Assembly (NCBI GenBank): GCA_026014725.1 | Contig: JAOZHV010000026.1 | Coordinates: forward strand, 291,430 to 355,429 | Source: Candidatus Bathyarchaeota archaeon | GTDB lineage: Archaea; Thermoproteota; Bathyarchaeia; Bathyarchaeales; Bathycorpusculaceae | DNA length: 64,000 nt | Reading direction: 5' to 3' | In this document: piece after piece, positions 26,698 through 35,211 of the stretch | Numbering within the stretch: position 1 is the stretch's first letter | Layout of the letters: the number at the start of each line of letters is the position of its first letter | Program-made: the position numbers and the translations under genes | Notes under the pieces: model-generated | The model's input: the letters and a program-made list of their open reading frames with translations, nothing else | Told to the model about the DNA's origin: nothing | Databases searched by the model: none

Positions 26698-27912
26698 TTG
26701 AAAATTGTCATCTACGAGCACGTTTCAAGCGGCGGATACGCCGAGCAGCCTATTCCCCAAAGTGTTCTATCTGAAGGGTTTGGGATGTTGCGCTCGATTG
26801 CCTCAGACTTAAAATCAGCAGGCCATGAAGTAACCGTCTTGTTGGATGAGCGAATCACAAAACTTAACCCCAAAATAGAAGCTGACTGCACCGTACCCAT
26901 CTTCTACGCAAACGAACCACAAAAGTTTTTGCAGTGCATCGCCAAAATTAATGATGCAGTCTACATTATAGCGCCAGAAACAGGAGGCGTTTTGCAGTCG
27001 CTGGTTGCACTTGTTGAGGGGACAGGCAAAGTTTCGTTGAACTGTAAATCCGAGGCTATTGCAAAGGTTGCAAAGAAGACAATAGTTAATGAAAAACTGG
27101 AAAATCTTGGCTGTGCACCAAAAACAGTCATCTTGAACTTAACGGATGATTTAGCAAAAACTGAACAGGTAATCAAAAAAACGCTCAAGTACCCCATCGT
27201 TCTAAAGCCTGCTGATGGGACAAGTTGTAGTGGGTTAAGTCTTGTTGAAGATGAAAAACAAGTACAAGGTGCGATAGAAAAAATAAAGGCTGAATCCCTA
27301 AGCGAACAGTTTATTGCCCAAGAATTCGTAGAGGGCGAAGATGCAAGCGTAAGCCTGGTGTGCAATGGCGAAAAAGCTGTTGCCGTTAGCTTAAACAAGC
27401 AAAATGTAACACTCGCCAAGCCAGATGGCACTTCAAGTTATGACGGCGGAAGTGTTCCGTTTGACCACCCTCTCAAAAAAGAGGCGTTTAGCGTGGCTGA
27501 AAAAGTTGTTGAATCAATTGTGGGCTTGCGCGGATATGTTGGTGTTGACCTAATTTTAACTCAAAAGAAGCCTTTTGTTGTGGATGTTAATCCTCGGTTA
27601 ACAACATCTTACGTTGGTCTGTGCAGAGTAGCGGGTTTTAACGTGGCTGAGGCGATAGTGAATGCTGTTTTGAAAGGTTCGCTTCCAACTAAAGTGACCA
27701 CTAACCGATATGCCTCGTTTGTAAAGATAGGTATGAAAAAACCAAGCGTTGACACTTTCCACAAGGTGGCGCATTTAGATAATGTAGTTTCTCCGCCTTT
27801 TCCATTAAACGAAACCTCCACCACTTTGATTATTGGAGAGGGAGAAAGCTTGCAAGATTCGCGCCTGCAATTAGAAGAAGCTAAAAAGAGCTTGCTAAAC
27901 ATTATCAGTTGA
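26698..27912 (+). CDS. mfnD: Tyramine-L-glutamate ligase (ATP-grasp)
   Basis: 404 aa, TTG start with GAGGTG five bases ahead. Starts MKIVIYEHVSSGGYAEQ, typical of MfnD, and has ATP-grasp elements (VLKPADGTSCSGLSLV; EFVEGEDASVSLV; YVGVDLILTQKKPFVVDVNPR). It joins glutamate to tyramine through the gamma-carboxyl. The C-terminal ~100 residues are less conserved. Confidence 0.88.
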   Translation: MKIVIYEHVSSGGYAEQPIPQSVLSEGFGMLRSIASDLKSAGHEVTVLLDERITKLNPKIEADCTVPIFYANEPQKFLQCIAKINDAVYIIAPETGGVLQSLVALVEGTGKVSLNCKSEAIAKVAKKTIVNEKLENLGCAPKTVILNLTDDLAKTEQVIKKTLKYPIVLKPADGTSCSGLSLVEDEKQVQGAIEKIKAESLSEQFIAQEFVEGEDASVSLVCNGEKAVAVSLNKQNVTLAKPDGTSSYDGGSVPFDHPLKKEAFSVAEKVVESIVGLRGYVGVDLILTQKKPFVVDVNPRLTTSYVGLCRVAGFNVAEAIVNAVLKGSLPTKVTTNRYASFVKIGMKKPSVDTFHKVAHLDNVVSPPFPLNETSTTLIIGEGESLQDSRLQLEEAKKSLLNIIS

Positions 27913-27922
27913 GGACAACAAT

Positions 27923-28987
27923 TTGGTTGACGTGTTAAGTTTTGATATTGGAGGCGCTAATACTAAAGCCGCATTAATCAGCACACAAAATGGCAAAGTA
28001 CGCTCTGGGAATGTTGCGGTAGAGTATTTTCCAATTTGGAAAGAACCAAAAAAACTCTCCAGCATCCTCTTGGAGTTAAAAAAGCGGCTAGGCGCAAGCA
28101 AAATTGACGGGTTAGGCGTAACCATGACCGCGGAGTTGTCTGATGCATTTCAAACAAAACGCGAAGGCGTCACCCAAATATTAAATTGCGGAAAACAAGC
28201 TTTCCCCGATACTCCGTTTTTTGTTCTTAATACCGATGCCCATTTAGTGCCTTTTGATATTGCCCTCCGTGAGCCCTTACTGGTTGCTGCGGCGAATTGG
28301 GCAGCAACAGGTTGGCTAGTAGCCCAGCACGTTAGAGATTGCGTGGTGGTTGATGTTGGAAGCACCAGCACCAGCATGGTCCCCATAGTAAACGGTCACG
28401 TTGCAGCACGAGGCAAAACGGATTTGGAGAAACTCGTATGCGGAGAACTAGTCTACACCGGAAGCCTGAGAACAAATATCGCCGCTATCGTGCAGTCAAT
28501 TCCCATCAAAAACGGCGTTGCAAACGTCTCATCGGAGCTCTTTGCGCTGTCAGCAGATGTACATCTCATTTTAGGCAACATCACCGAGAAAGATTATACT
28601 TGTGAAACGGCTGATGGGAGAGGCAAATCAGTTGCAGAGGCATCAGCGAGGCTTGCCAGAGTAGTTTGTGCTGACATTGAAATGTTATCTCAGCAAGAAA
28701 TCGTTGGCATGGCTAATTACATTTACAAAATGCAAATCAAGCAAATAACAGATGGCTTAGCAAAGGTTTACTCGTCTCTCCCAAAATCCCTGACTTCAGA
28801 GGAAATTCCAGTGATTGTTACAGGGCTTGGGAAAAACTTTCTTGCGCAAAAAGCTGCCGAAAGCATAAACGCTGACGCAATAATCGATTTAGCGGTTCTT
28901 GTGCCTAATGAGGCTGTTTTGGCTACACCTGCATATGGCGTTGCCTTGATGACTGCCCTTAAACTGGAAGGAGCAACCACAGAATGA
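27923..28987 (+). CDS. mfnF: Methanofuran core condensing enzyme (MfnF, hydantoinase/oxoprolinase-like fold)
   Basis: 354 aa, TTG start with GAGGA seven bases ahead. Opens VLSFDIGGANTKAAL, has DVGSTSTSMVPI and ITGLGKNF-type phosphate loops (here VTGLGKNFLAQKA), as in the 'H4MPT-linked C1 transfer pathway' family. MfnF couples the furan diphosphate with gamma-glutamyltyramine. Overlaps mfnE by 4 bp. Confidence 0.88.
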   Translation: MVDVLSFDIGGANTKAALISTQNGKVRSGNVAVEYFPIWKEPKKLSSILLELKKRLGASKIDGLGVTMTAELSDAFQTKREGVTQILNCGKQAFPDTPFFVLNTDAHLVPFDIALREPLLVAAANWAATGWLVAQHVRDCVVVDVGSTSTSMVPIVNGHVAARGKTDLEKLVCGELVYTGSLRTNIAAIVQSIPIKNGVANVSSELFALSADVHLILGNITEKDYTCETADGRGKSVAEASARLARVVCADIEMLSQQEIVGMANYIYKMQIKQITDGLAKVYSSLPKSLTSEEIPVIVTGLGKNFLAQKAAESINADAIIDLAVLVPNEAVLATPAYGVALMTALKLEGATTE

Positions 28988-29655
28988 GCGTAGTGGTTAA
29001 GGTCGGCGGCAGTTTAGCAGCATATCCAAAAAATCTAAAGAGCTTATGCACCAAGTTGAATGAAATCGCAAAAAAACAAAAACTTTTGATTGTGCCTGGC
29101 GGCGGAGAATTTGCAGACACGGTAAGGAACCATGACAAGAAGTTTGCTTTATCGCGTGGTGCGTCGCACAGGATGGCGATTTTAGGCATGGACCAGTATG
29201 GCTTGTTGCTCTCTGATTTGACGCCTAATTCCTGCGTCGTGTGTTCACTTGAGGAAGCAAAAAAAGCCGCAGATGTTGGTAAGGTGCCTGTTTTTTTACC
29301 GTTTCAGCTCATGCTAAACGAAGACCCGTTAGAGAATTCTTGGGATGTGACTTCAGATTCCATCGCCGTCTATATCGCTGGAAAAATAGGCGCTGGCAAG
29401 GTATTGTTGATTACTGATGTTGATGGTATTTTTACTGATGACCCAAAACGTAATTCTGCCGCAAAAATGATTAAAGAAGTATCTGCCAGTGAACTTTTGG
29501 GCAGGAAGCGGACAAGCGTTGACAAGTTCTTGCCAAAACTGCTTTTAGAGTTATCAATCGATTGTTTTGTTATTAATGGATTGTTTGCAGAGAGGGTTGA
29601 GGCCGTTCTGGATGGGCGAGATGCAATTTTCACGTTTATTAAAAGCCATAGTTAA
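28984..29655 (+). CDS. mfnE: [5-(aminomethyl)furan-3-yl]methyl phosphate kinase
   Basis: 223 aa, amino acid kinase fold: VVKVGGSLAAYP at the N-terminus, IVPGGGEFADTVR, RMAILGMDQYGLLL and LITDVDGIFTDDPK. It phosphorylates the aminomethylfuran phosphate to the diphosphate used by MfnF. Last gene of the operon. The aminotransferase MfnC, needed between MfnB and MfnE, is not in the window. Confidence 0.88.
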   Translation: MSVVVKVGGSLAAYPKNLKSLCTKLNEIAKKQKLLIVPGGGEFADTVRNHDKKFALSRGASHRMAILGMDQYGLLLSDLTPNSCVVCSLEEAKKAADVGKVPVFLPFQLMLNEDPLENSWDVTSDSIAVYIAGKIGAGKVLLITDVDGIFTDDPKRNSAAKMIKEVSASELLGRKRTSVDKFLPKLLLELSIDCFVINGLFAERVEAVLDGRDAIFTFIKSHS

Positions 29656-29657
29656 GA

Positions 29658-29963
29658 TTATATAATCTCTGGCAAGGGAGCCCTTAAGATATGCTTATTC
29701 TTAGTTTCAAGCAGTCTCTGAAGTTCTTGCCATTTATCCAAAAAAACTAATCCTTTAGCAGTGATTACTAGTTTATGATTTCCGTTGTTATCTTCAACCT
29801 TTTCTATCCATTGGTTCAAAAGCAACTGCTGTAAACAACTTCGCAGTTTACCGTACGAGAGACTTGTTTGGCGCCTGATGTATGTTTGCGTTTGAGCACT
29901 CCTGCATGAATAGAGAATTTCTGCAATAATGTCGGTACGGTCTCTTTTTTTATAAAAAACCAA
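29658..29963 (-). CDS. Winged-helix DNA-binding protein (HTH_45 type)
   Basis: About 101 aa if it starts at TTG 29963, which follows GGAGAAAGG; the frame is open to 30122 but the extra part is antisense to a zinc-ribbon gene and looks non-coding. The core KRDRTDIIAEILYSC, then YGKLRSCLQQLLLNQWIE and ITAKGLVFLDKWQEL, is the standard small archaeal winged helix. Convergent with mfnE (3 bp apart). Confidence 0.7.
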   Translation of the reverse strand: MVFYKKRDRTDIIAEILYSCRSAQTQTYIRRQTSLSYGKLRSCLQQLLLNQWIEKVEDNNGNHKLVITAKGLVFLDKWQELQRLLETKNKHILRAPLPEII

Positions 29964-30060
29964 AACCTTTCTCCAAGGGATTGCAGGGAAGTAAGCAATT
30001 AAATGTTTGTTGTTACAGCTTGAAATAACAATATAAAAAAATAAAAAGGAAAAGGAGATT

Positions 30061-30225
30061 TTAGATTTTTCTCTTATCCAAGACTTCACGGAATGTCTTG
30101 TCGCAGCACTCGTAGAGCGCAATTGTTAGCTGTGTCCTTTTGCCATGCTTGTCAGGTTTTCCAGCCATCTTCCATGTTTTCTTTGCATTTTTTACTTCTT
30201 TTCCACATGTGGGGCATTTTGCCAT
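30061..30225 (-). CDS. 54-aa zinc-ribbon protein
   Basis: ATG 30225 to TAA 30061. Sequence starts MAKCPTCGKEVKNAKKTWKM and has a second cysteine pair (YECCDKTF), giving CPTC...CC zinc-knuckle geometry. GAGG lies 7-10 bases before the ATG (CGAGGAATAATAATG). Small basic archaeal zinc proteins of this kind are widespread and of unknown role. Confidence 0.7.
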   Translation of the reverse strand: MAKCPTCGKEVKNAKKTWKMAGKPDKHGKRTQLTIALYECCDKTFREVLDKRKI

Positions 30226-30434
30226 TATTATTCCTCGACATGGTTATCGCATGTATGAGAATAAAACATTTTCTATCGCTTGCCTGTTTAAAGGCTAAAA
30301 TAAGGCTTTTTCAGCATCATTATCATGGCTGGCAAGCATTTTTTTAAAAAATAAGCTTGCGTTAGGAATTATTTAGCAGTAGCACACGTGAAGAGTTAAT
30401 AGCTATAATTAGGCTAGGAATATTGTGAAAATGC

Positions 30435-31010
30435 GTGTCAATTGTTGGTTTAGATTTAGGCGGCACAGAAAGCCGACCAACTGGCTTTTGCAAATTAACT
30501 GGCATGAAAGCAGAAACAGCCCTCCTCTATTCAGACAAAGAAATCATAGCAACGACTATGCAATGCTGTCCCGAAATAGTCGCCATCGATGCACCGCTCT
30601 GCTTGCCCCCGGGAAGAAAAACGCTTGAAGAGAGAAACGCTGAACACTTCAGAGAATGCGACAGAGCACTCCTAAAAAAGGGCATAAAGCTTTTTCCAAT
30701 AACTTTAGGTCCCATGCGTAAACTAACTGAACGGGGCATACGCTTACGCAGTATTTTAGAAGGTGAAAAATTAAAGGTGATTGAGGTGTATCCTGGAGGT
30801 GCACAGGACGTTTTGGGGGTTCCGAGGAAAAAGAAAGGGCTTGAAAAACTCAGAGCGGGTTTAGAAAGGCTTGGTATAGAAGGATTAAATGGCCAGATGA
30901 ATGACCATGAGCTTGACGCTGTAACCTGTGCTTTTGTTGGCAAGTTGTTTTTGGAGGGGAAGGCTGTTTCTTATGGAGTGTTGGGGCAGGAGATAGTGAT
31001 GCCCAAATGA
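30435..31010 (+). CDS. DUF429 family protein (RNase H-like fold)
   Basis: 191 aa, GTG start. N-terminal SIVGLDLGGTESRPTGF with a nucleotide- or metal-binding Asp, VAIDAPLCLPPG and the C-terminal MNDHELDAVTCAFVGKLF helix with Asp/Glu are DUF429 marks. The family is predicted to have an RNase H-like nuclease fold; substrate unknown. Confidence 0.78.
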   Translation: MSIVGLDLGGTESRPTGFCKLTGMKAETALLYSDKEIIATTMQCCPEIVAIDAPLCLPPGRKTLEERNAEHFRECDRALLKKGIKLFPITLGPMRKLTERGIRLRSILEGEKLKVIEVYPGGAQDVLGVPRKKKGLEKLRAGLERLGIEGLNGQMNDHELDAVTCAFVGKLFLEGKAVSYGVLGQEIVMPK

Positions 31011-31030
31011 TTCCCCTCGGTAGGTGTGAG

Positions 31031-31585
31031 TTATTTTCTGATTTTTAACAAGTAACCCTTCTCAACCGCGATGCAATCAAGCAGTGAATGCAGAGTTTTG
31101 GCTTTCTCTTTCTGGGGCATGCCGCTTGTTTGCGCCTTTGCCTTGGCCAACACCGCTTGCAGTTCGTCAATCCTCATTACAGTCGCCGCAATGCAATAGT
31201 AACTTTTAGAGCGCCCATCGTTGAATCCCAGCAACATTTCCCTTAGCAAGTGCGCTCTAAACTTCTGCTGTTCTTCAAACGCATCAACACCATGCTCGGC
31301 GATGAAAGCGATGTCGCTGTTTAATGTTTGGTAGCATTTAAAAGAATCGTGTTGTTTGCTTGCTTCTCGGTGCTTTCTCCACTTTTCACAGGTGCCACTC
31401 TCTTTGCATTGCCAGCAAAACTCCAGCCCCCTCTTTTTAACCGCACAAGTAATGAACGGGCAACCAACGACCATTCTGTTTGGCGATTTACAGCCATCGC
31501 ACCTGCTTTCTGCTTGGGTATTATGCATGGGGCAGAGTCGGCAAGACAGCCCGCAAACGCCTAATTCAACGTGTTCTATGTTCAT
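31031..31585 (-). CDS. Cysteine-rich DUF3795-like protein
   Basis: 184 aa. N-terminal GVCGLSCRLCPMHN, CDGCKSPN, CPFITCAVKKRGLEFCWQC and CEKWRK give the cysteine pattern of DUF3795, probably a metal or Fe-S site. The C-terminal half is helical. It lies just before the tRNA-Phe gene on the same strand. Confidence 0.72.
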   Translation of the reverse strand: MNIEHVELGVCGLSCRLCPMHNTQAESRCDGCKSPNRMVVGCPFITCAVKKRGLEFCWQCKESGTCEKWRKHREASKQHDSFKCYQTLNSDIAFIAEHGVDAFEEQQKFRAHLLREMLLGFNDGRSKSYYCIAATVMRIDELQAVLAKAKAQTSGMPQKEKAKTLHSLLDCIAVEKGYLLKIRK

Positions 31586-31657
31586 TTTGCTCTGAATTAG
31601 AAGTGCTTTACAAATGCTTAAGATTTTCCTGTTCTTAAAAACTCGGTTAATTTTTGA

Positions 31658-31734
31658 GTGCCGAGGGCAGGGTTTGAACCTGCGACAACTCGGTCTTCAG
31701 CCGAGCGCTCTCCCAGGCTGAGCTACCTCGGCAC
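31658..31734 (-). tRNA. tRNA-Phe (GAA)
   Basis: 77 nt. Acceptor stem GTGCCGA/TCGGCAC, D arm AGCTCAGCCTGGGAGAGC, anticodon stem CTCGG/CCGAG around loop CTGAAGA (anticodon GAA), T arm GCAGG/CCTGC with TTCAAAC. No intron and no encoded CCA. Confidence 0.96.
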
Positions 31735-32057
31735 AATCGCCACTCTTTTCAGAGCACCCTAGCGTTCAGGAGAGCATTCAAAACAATGTAGAGCATCTTT
31801 ATTTATGTTTCCGCAGAATAACAAGTTATCTTTTTGTCGCCATAAAACAAAAACGACTTAGGCTCTTCTACTGATTATTGCAGTTATGTTGCATACAGCA
31901 ACGGTTTTTTCAGGGTAGCGTAAATTTTATAAATAAAATTTTTTGATATAACAAAAATGTTGGGCAAAGGGCTAAATAAAGTACAGTTCACTACTCGGTA
32001 CACTCTAAAGAGCATTAATTTGCACTTTGCTCAATAAAATAAAAGAGGGCAAGAAAA
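31735..32057. promoter_or_regulatory. Intergenic region with promoter of the large PQQ-repeat surface protein
   Basis: 323 bp without a gene. A TATA-like TTTATAAATAAA at 31926-31937 would give a leader of about 100 nt for the gene at 32058, whose start is preceded by GAGGGC. I see no other recognisable element. Confidence 0.4.
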
Positions 32058-34583
32058 ATGCAGAAAAAAGCGTCAACAATGATTGCTATGATTTTGATTT
32101 TAACGGTGGCTACATCACTTACTGTTTTGCCGATAACTGGCGCCGCTGCAACAGAACTTCCCACATTTCTACTGCTCAACGTTGCACCAAACCCCATAGG
32201 TGTTGGACAAACTGCACAGGTTAACGCCTTTTTAAGCAAACCACCAATGACAGCAGGATTGGGCGGTTCAGGCACTATGTATAAAGGCATAACAATAGAA
32301 GTGACAAAACCCAACGGAGCCAAAGAAACACTTGGACCATTCACATCGGATTCTACAGGCGGAGTGTGGGCTTCTTTCACTCCGTCTGAAACAGGTAACT
32401 ACACTTTCAAAGCGAATTATCCAGGACAACATGTGGAAGAGTACAGTTCATCGTTATTTGGTCCACCGACGTTCTACAACCTGACCTATCTGCCTAGCAC
32501 CAGTTCAGTGGTAACCCTAACTGTTCAGGAGGAAGCGATACCAATGTTTTCTCCTCCACCATTGCCGACTGAATACTGGTCAAGACCAATATATGCGACA
32601 AACTACGCATGGGCTCAACTTGGAGGTAGTTGGTTTGGACTTGGCACACCCGCGTTTGCAACAACGGGCAACTATGATGCAAAGGGAAACTTCCAAGCTT
32701 ACAGCACAGCACCAAATACAGGCCACATTATGTGGGTAAAGCCTACACATTTCGGAGGGCAAGTAGGAGCACCAATTAGCGCTGACCAAATGAGCCAGTA
32801 TATGTCCACCACGATAGCCTCTAACTTCTTTGAACCAATAATCCTCAACGGAGTGCTCTTCTACACTCAATTTGCTGGTCCCAGTGCTCTAAAAGCAAGC
32901 TGGATTGCCGTCGACATACGCACAGGCGAAACACTATGGACTAGAACTGCTGGAGAATCGGGCAACGAAGTACTCAGAATGGGGCAAATACTGCGCTTCC
33001 ACTCCATTCAAGAGTATGGTTCATGGGCTTTCCTGTACGCTACCCCATCAGCAGCATTCTTCGGTACACCAGGCTTCATGTCAATATATGATGCAATGAC
33101 AGGAAAATACATGGCAAACATTACCAACATTCAAAGCATACCCTACTTGATGGATGTTGAAGAAGAACAACAAGGGACACTGCTTGGCTACTACACTTCA
33201 GGCGGAAACCTCACATTGTGGAACTCGACCAAACTAATGATGAGCAAAAGTACCGACGCAATAACTATCCGCCCAAGCGGCACATACAGTTATTCAGACG
33301 GCAACCAATGGTCAGTTCCAATTCCAACAACAATCGGAACTACACCCATCGGAGGATCACTAAGTATCGCTGCAAGAACCCCTGAAGTAATACTTCTTCG
33401 TTACGCGCCTTCACCTGGCATGTTTTCATCACTCAGCTACGGCTATCAGATAACAGCAGGCATGGATGCAAAAACAGGAAGGTTGCTGTGGGGACCTAAA
33501 AATCAAACAATACCCAACTTGCAAGATGTCAGCATTCTTGCCGCGGGGGTCGATGCATACGTTTTACACAACAAAGACACCAACGAAGCTTACGGCTACT
33601 CTATGAAAACAGGCGACAAAATATGGGGTCCAGTTAAACTCCCAGGAAACGCTTGGAGCCACCTGTCAAGAAGCGGACAAATTGCATACGGTAAAATCTT
33701 CATCTGGGACTTCGGCGGCTACGTCAACGCCTTGAACTTAGAAACAGGCAAAATCGAGTGGACTTTCACGCCCAGAAGTGCTGGTTACAACACTGGCTAT
33801 GGCATCTATCCTCTATGGTACAACGGAATGATCAGTGATGGAAAAATATTCCTCTCAGAAAGCCACATGTACGACCCACCCCTGTATCCAGGAGCCCAGC
33901 AACTTGCCATAAACTGCACCTCTGGCGAACTAGTATGGAGCATTCTTAGCTTCACTGGTCGAGTTCCTACTGCATGTGCAGACGGCTTCCTGATTCAATG
34001 GAACAGCTATGACAACCAGATATACTCGATAGGTAAAGGACCAACAGCCACTACGATTGCAGCTGCACCAAAGACTTCAGTGCACGGCGATAAAGTTCTA
34101 GTAGAGGGCACTGTAATTGATTTGTCGGCTGGCACTAAGGATTCGGATAGGTCAGCTCGTTTTCCGAACGGAGTACCCGCAGTCGCTGACGAGTTTATGT
34201 CTCCTTGGATGGAGTACGTTTACATGCAACAGCCTAAACCCACTAACGCGACTGGCGTTGATGTTGTTGTAAGCGTGCTTGATCCTAACGGCAACTATTA
34301 TGAGGTGGGCAGGACAACCAGTGATTTAAGTGGCTTCTATAAATTATCGTTCACTCCTCAAGTATCCGGTGAATACACAATCATAGCTTCGTTCGAAGGC
34401 TCTGAGTCGTACTGGCCTTCACACGCTGAAACCGCTATAGTTGTATCAGATGCAGAGCCAACAGCAACACCGTACCCCGTTGTTAGTTTGCCACCTACGG
34501 AAATGTACTTTGCCATCTCGACTGTTGCCATAATCATAGCAATCGCAATTGTAGGGTTACTGCTACTTAGGAAAAGACCATAG
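32058..34583 (+). CDS. Large secreted surface protein with PQQ-like propeller and Ig-like domains
   Basis: 841 aa. Signal peptide (1-31), an Ig-like/CARDB-type domain (~35-155: KGITIEVTKPNGAKETLGPF), a PQQ-like beta-propeller region (~170-660: WIAVDIRTGETLWTRTAG, MDAKTGRLLWGPKN, LNLETGKIEWTF), a second Ig-like domain (~670-790), and a C-terminal transmembrane helix ending RKRP. Likely an S-layer-associated or cell-surface protein; no enzymatic motif seen. Confidence 0.8.
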   Translation: MQKKASTMIAMILILTVATSLTVLPITGAAATELPTFLLLNVAPNPIGVGQTAQVNAFLSKPPMTAGLGGSGTMYKGITIEVTKPNGAKETLGPFTSDSTGGVWASFTPSETGNYTFKANYPGQHVEEYSSSLFGPPTFYNLTYLPSTSSVVTLTVQEEAIPMFSPPPLPTEYWSRPIYATNYAWAQLGGSWFGLGTPAFATTGNYDAKGNFQAYSTAPNTGHIMWVKPTHFGGQVGAPISADQMSQYMSTTIASNFFEPIILNGVLFYTQFAGPSALKASWIAVDIRTGETLWTRTAGESGNEVLRMGQILRFHSIQEYGSWAFLYATPSAAFFGTPGFMSIYDAMTGKYMANITNIQSIPYLMDVEEEQQGTLLGYYTSGGNLTLWNSTKLMMSKSTDAITIRPSGTYSYSDGNQWSVPIPTTIGTTPIGGSLSIAARTPEVILLRYAPSPGMFSSLSYGYQITAGMDAKTGRLLWGPKNQTIPNLQDVSILAAGVDAYVLHNKDTNEAYGYSMKTGDKIWGPVKLPGNAWSHLSRSGQIAYGKIFIWDFGGYVNALNLETGKIEWTFTPRSAGYNTGYGIYPLWYNGMISDGKIFLSESHMYDPPLYPGAQQLAINCTSGELVWSILSFTGRVPTACADGFLIQWNSYDNQIYSIGKGPTATTIAAAPKTSVHGDKVLVEGTVIDLSAGTKDSDRSARFPNGVPAVADEFMSPWMEYVYMQQPKPTNATGVDVVVSVLDPNGNYYEVGRTTSDLSGFYKLSFTPQVSGEYTIIASFEGSESYWPSHAETAIVVSDAEPTATPYPVVSLPPTEMYFAISTVAIIIAIAIVGLLLLRKRP

Positions 34584-34682
34584 CAGCTAATATCAGACAA
34601 AACCCTCTTCCCCTTTTTTGTTTATAAACGAAAAGGGCATCGGCTTGTGCGAGAGGCTCTTTACTTGGCCATTACGCTTAGT

Positions 34683-34805
34683 TTAGAAGCCAAATAAGGC
34701 AAAATGATTCATCAAAAAGTAACCAACCAACGCGCCACCAACGAAGCATACAAAAATTATCAAATCATCATGCTTGTGTTCCTTAAATCCAGCATACCCA
34801 GCCAA
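34683..34805 (-). CDS. 40-aa small membrane protein
   Basis: TTG start at 34805 preceded by AAGGTGG (five-base spacing), TAA at 34683. Charged N-terminus (GFKEHKHDD) then one hydrophobic helix with GGALVG. The upstream frame is closed by a TAG immediately before the TTG. Too short for certainty, but the ribosome site and helix make it a plausible gene. Confidence 0.4.
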   Translation of the reverse strand: MAGYAGFKEHKHDDLIIFVCFVGGALVGYFLMNHFALFGF

Positions 34806-34889
34806 CTAAATCCACCTTAACCTGCTAGTTTAAGTGCTCCAAAAGGAAAGGTTTTATGAAAGGAAACTATGTATTCACAATCCAAAAAT

Positions 34890-34966
34890 GGGCCGTTAGT
34901 CTAGCTGGCTAGGACGTCGCCCTCACGCGGCGAAGATCACCGGTTCAAATCCGGTACGGCCCACCA
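34890..34966 (+). tRNA. tRNA-Val (CAC), CCA encoded
   Basis: Acceptor GGGCCGT/ACGGCCC with discriminator A and encoded CCA (34964-34966). Anticodon stem TCGCC/GGCGA around loop CTCACGC (anticodon CAC); T arm ACCGG/CCGGT with TTCAAAT. No intron. Confidence 0.95.
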
Positions 34967-35012
34967 TCAAAATGCACCTGCAGGTTTTTAGAAATACAGT
35001 ACGTAATAAATC

Positions 35013-35095
35013 CGCCTTTAAATAGGGGGATAGGGGTAGTGGCAGAGCAAACACAACTTTTCTTAACATAGCGCCAAAAGTAAAATTAGGGGGGA
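35013..35095 (-). repeat. C-rich intergenic elements near tRNA-Val
   Basis: Read on the minus strand, 35052-35013 gives TTGCTCTGCCA, a C-run (CCCCTATCCCCCTAT) and TTTAAAGGCGG. It matches an element at 41368-41410 and, less well, one at 46943-46978. A second C-run, TCTATCCCCCCTAATTTT, lies at about 35097-35080. The interval has no gene. Confidence 0.5.
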
Positions 35096-35211
35096 TAGAA
35101 AAATAGCGGTGGGTTATGAGCGGAGGATTATTTTGTTTTTGTGTTCTAGGATAAAATTTAATTAACGATTTGCCCTTTACATGTAGCTTAAACTGCAAGA
35201 GTTTCCTGAAA

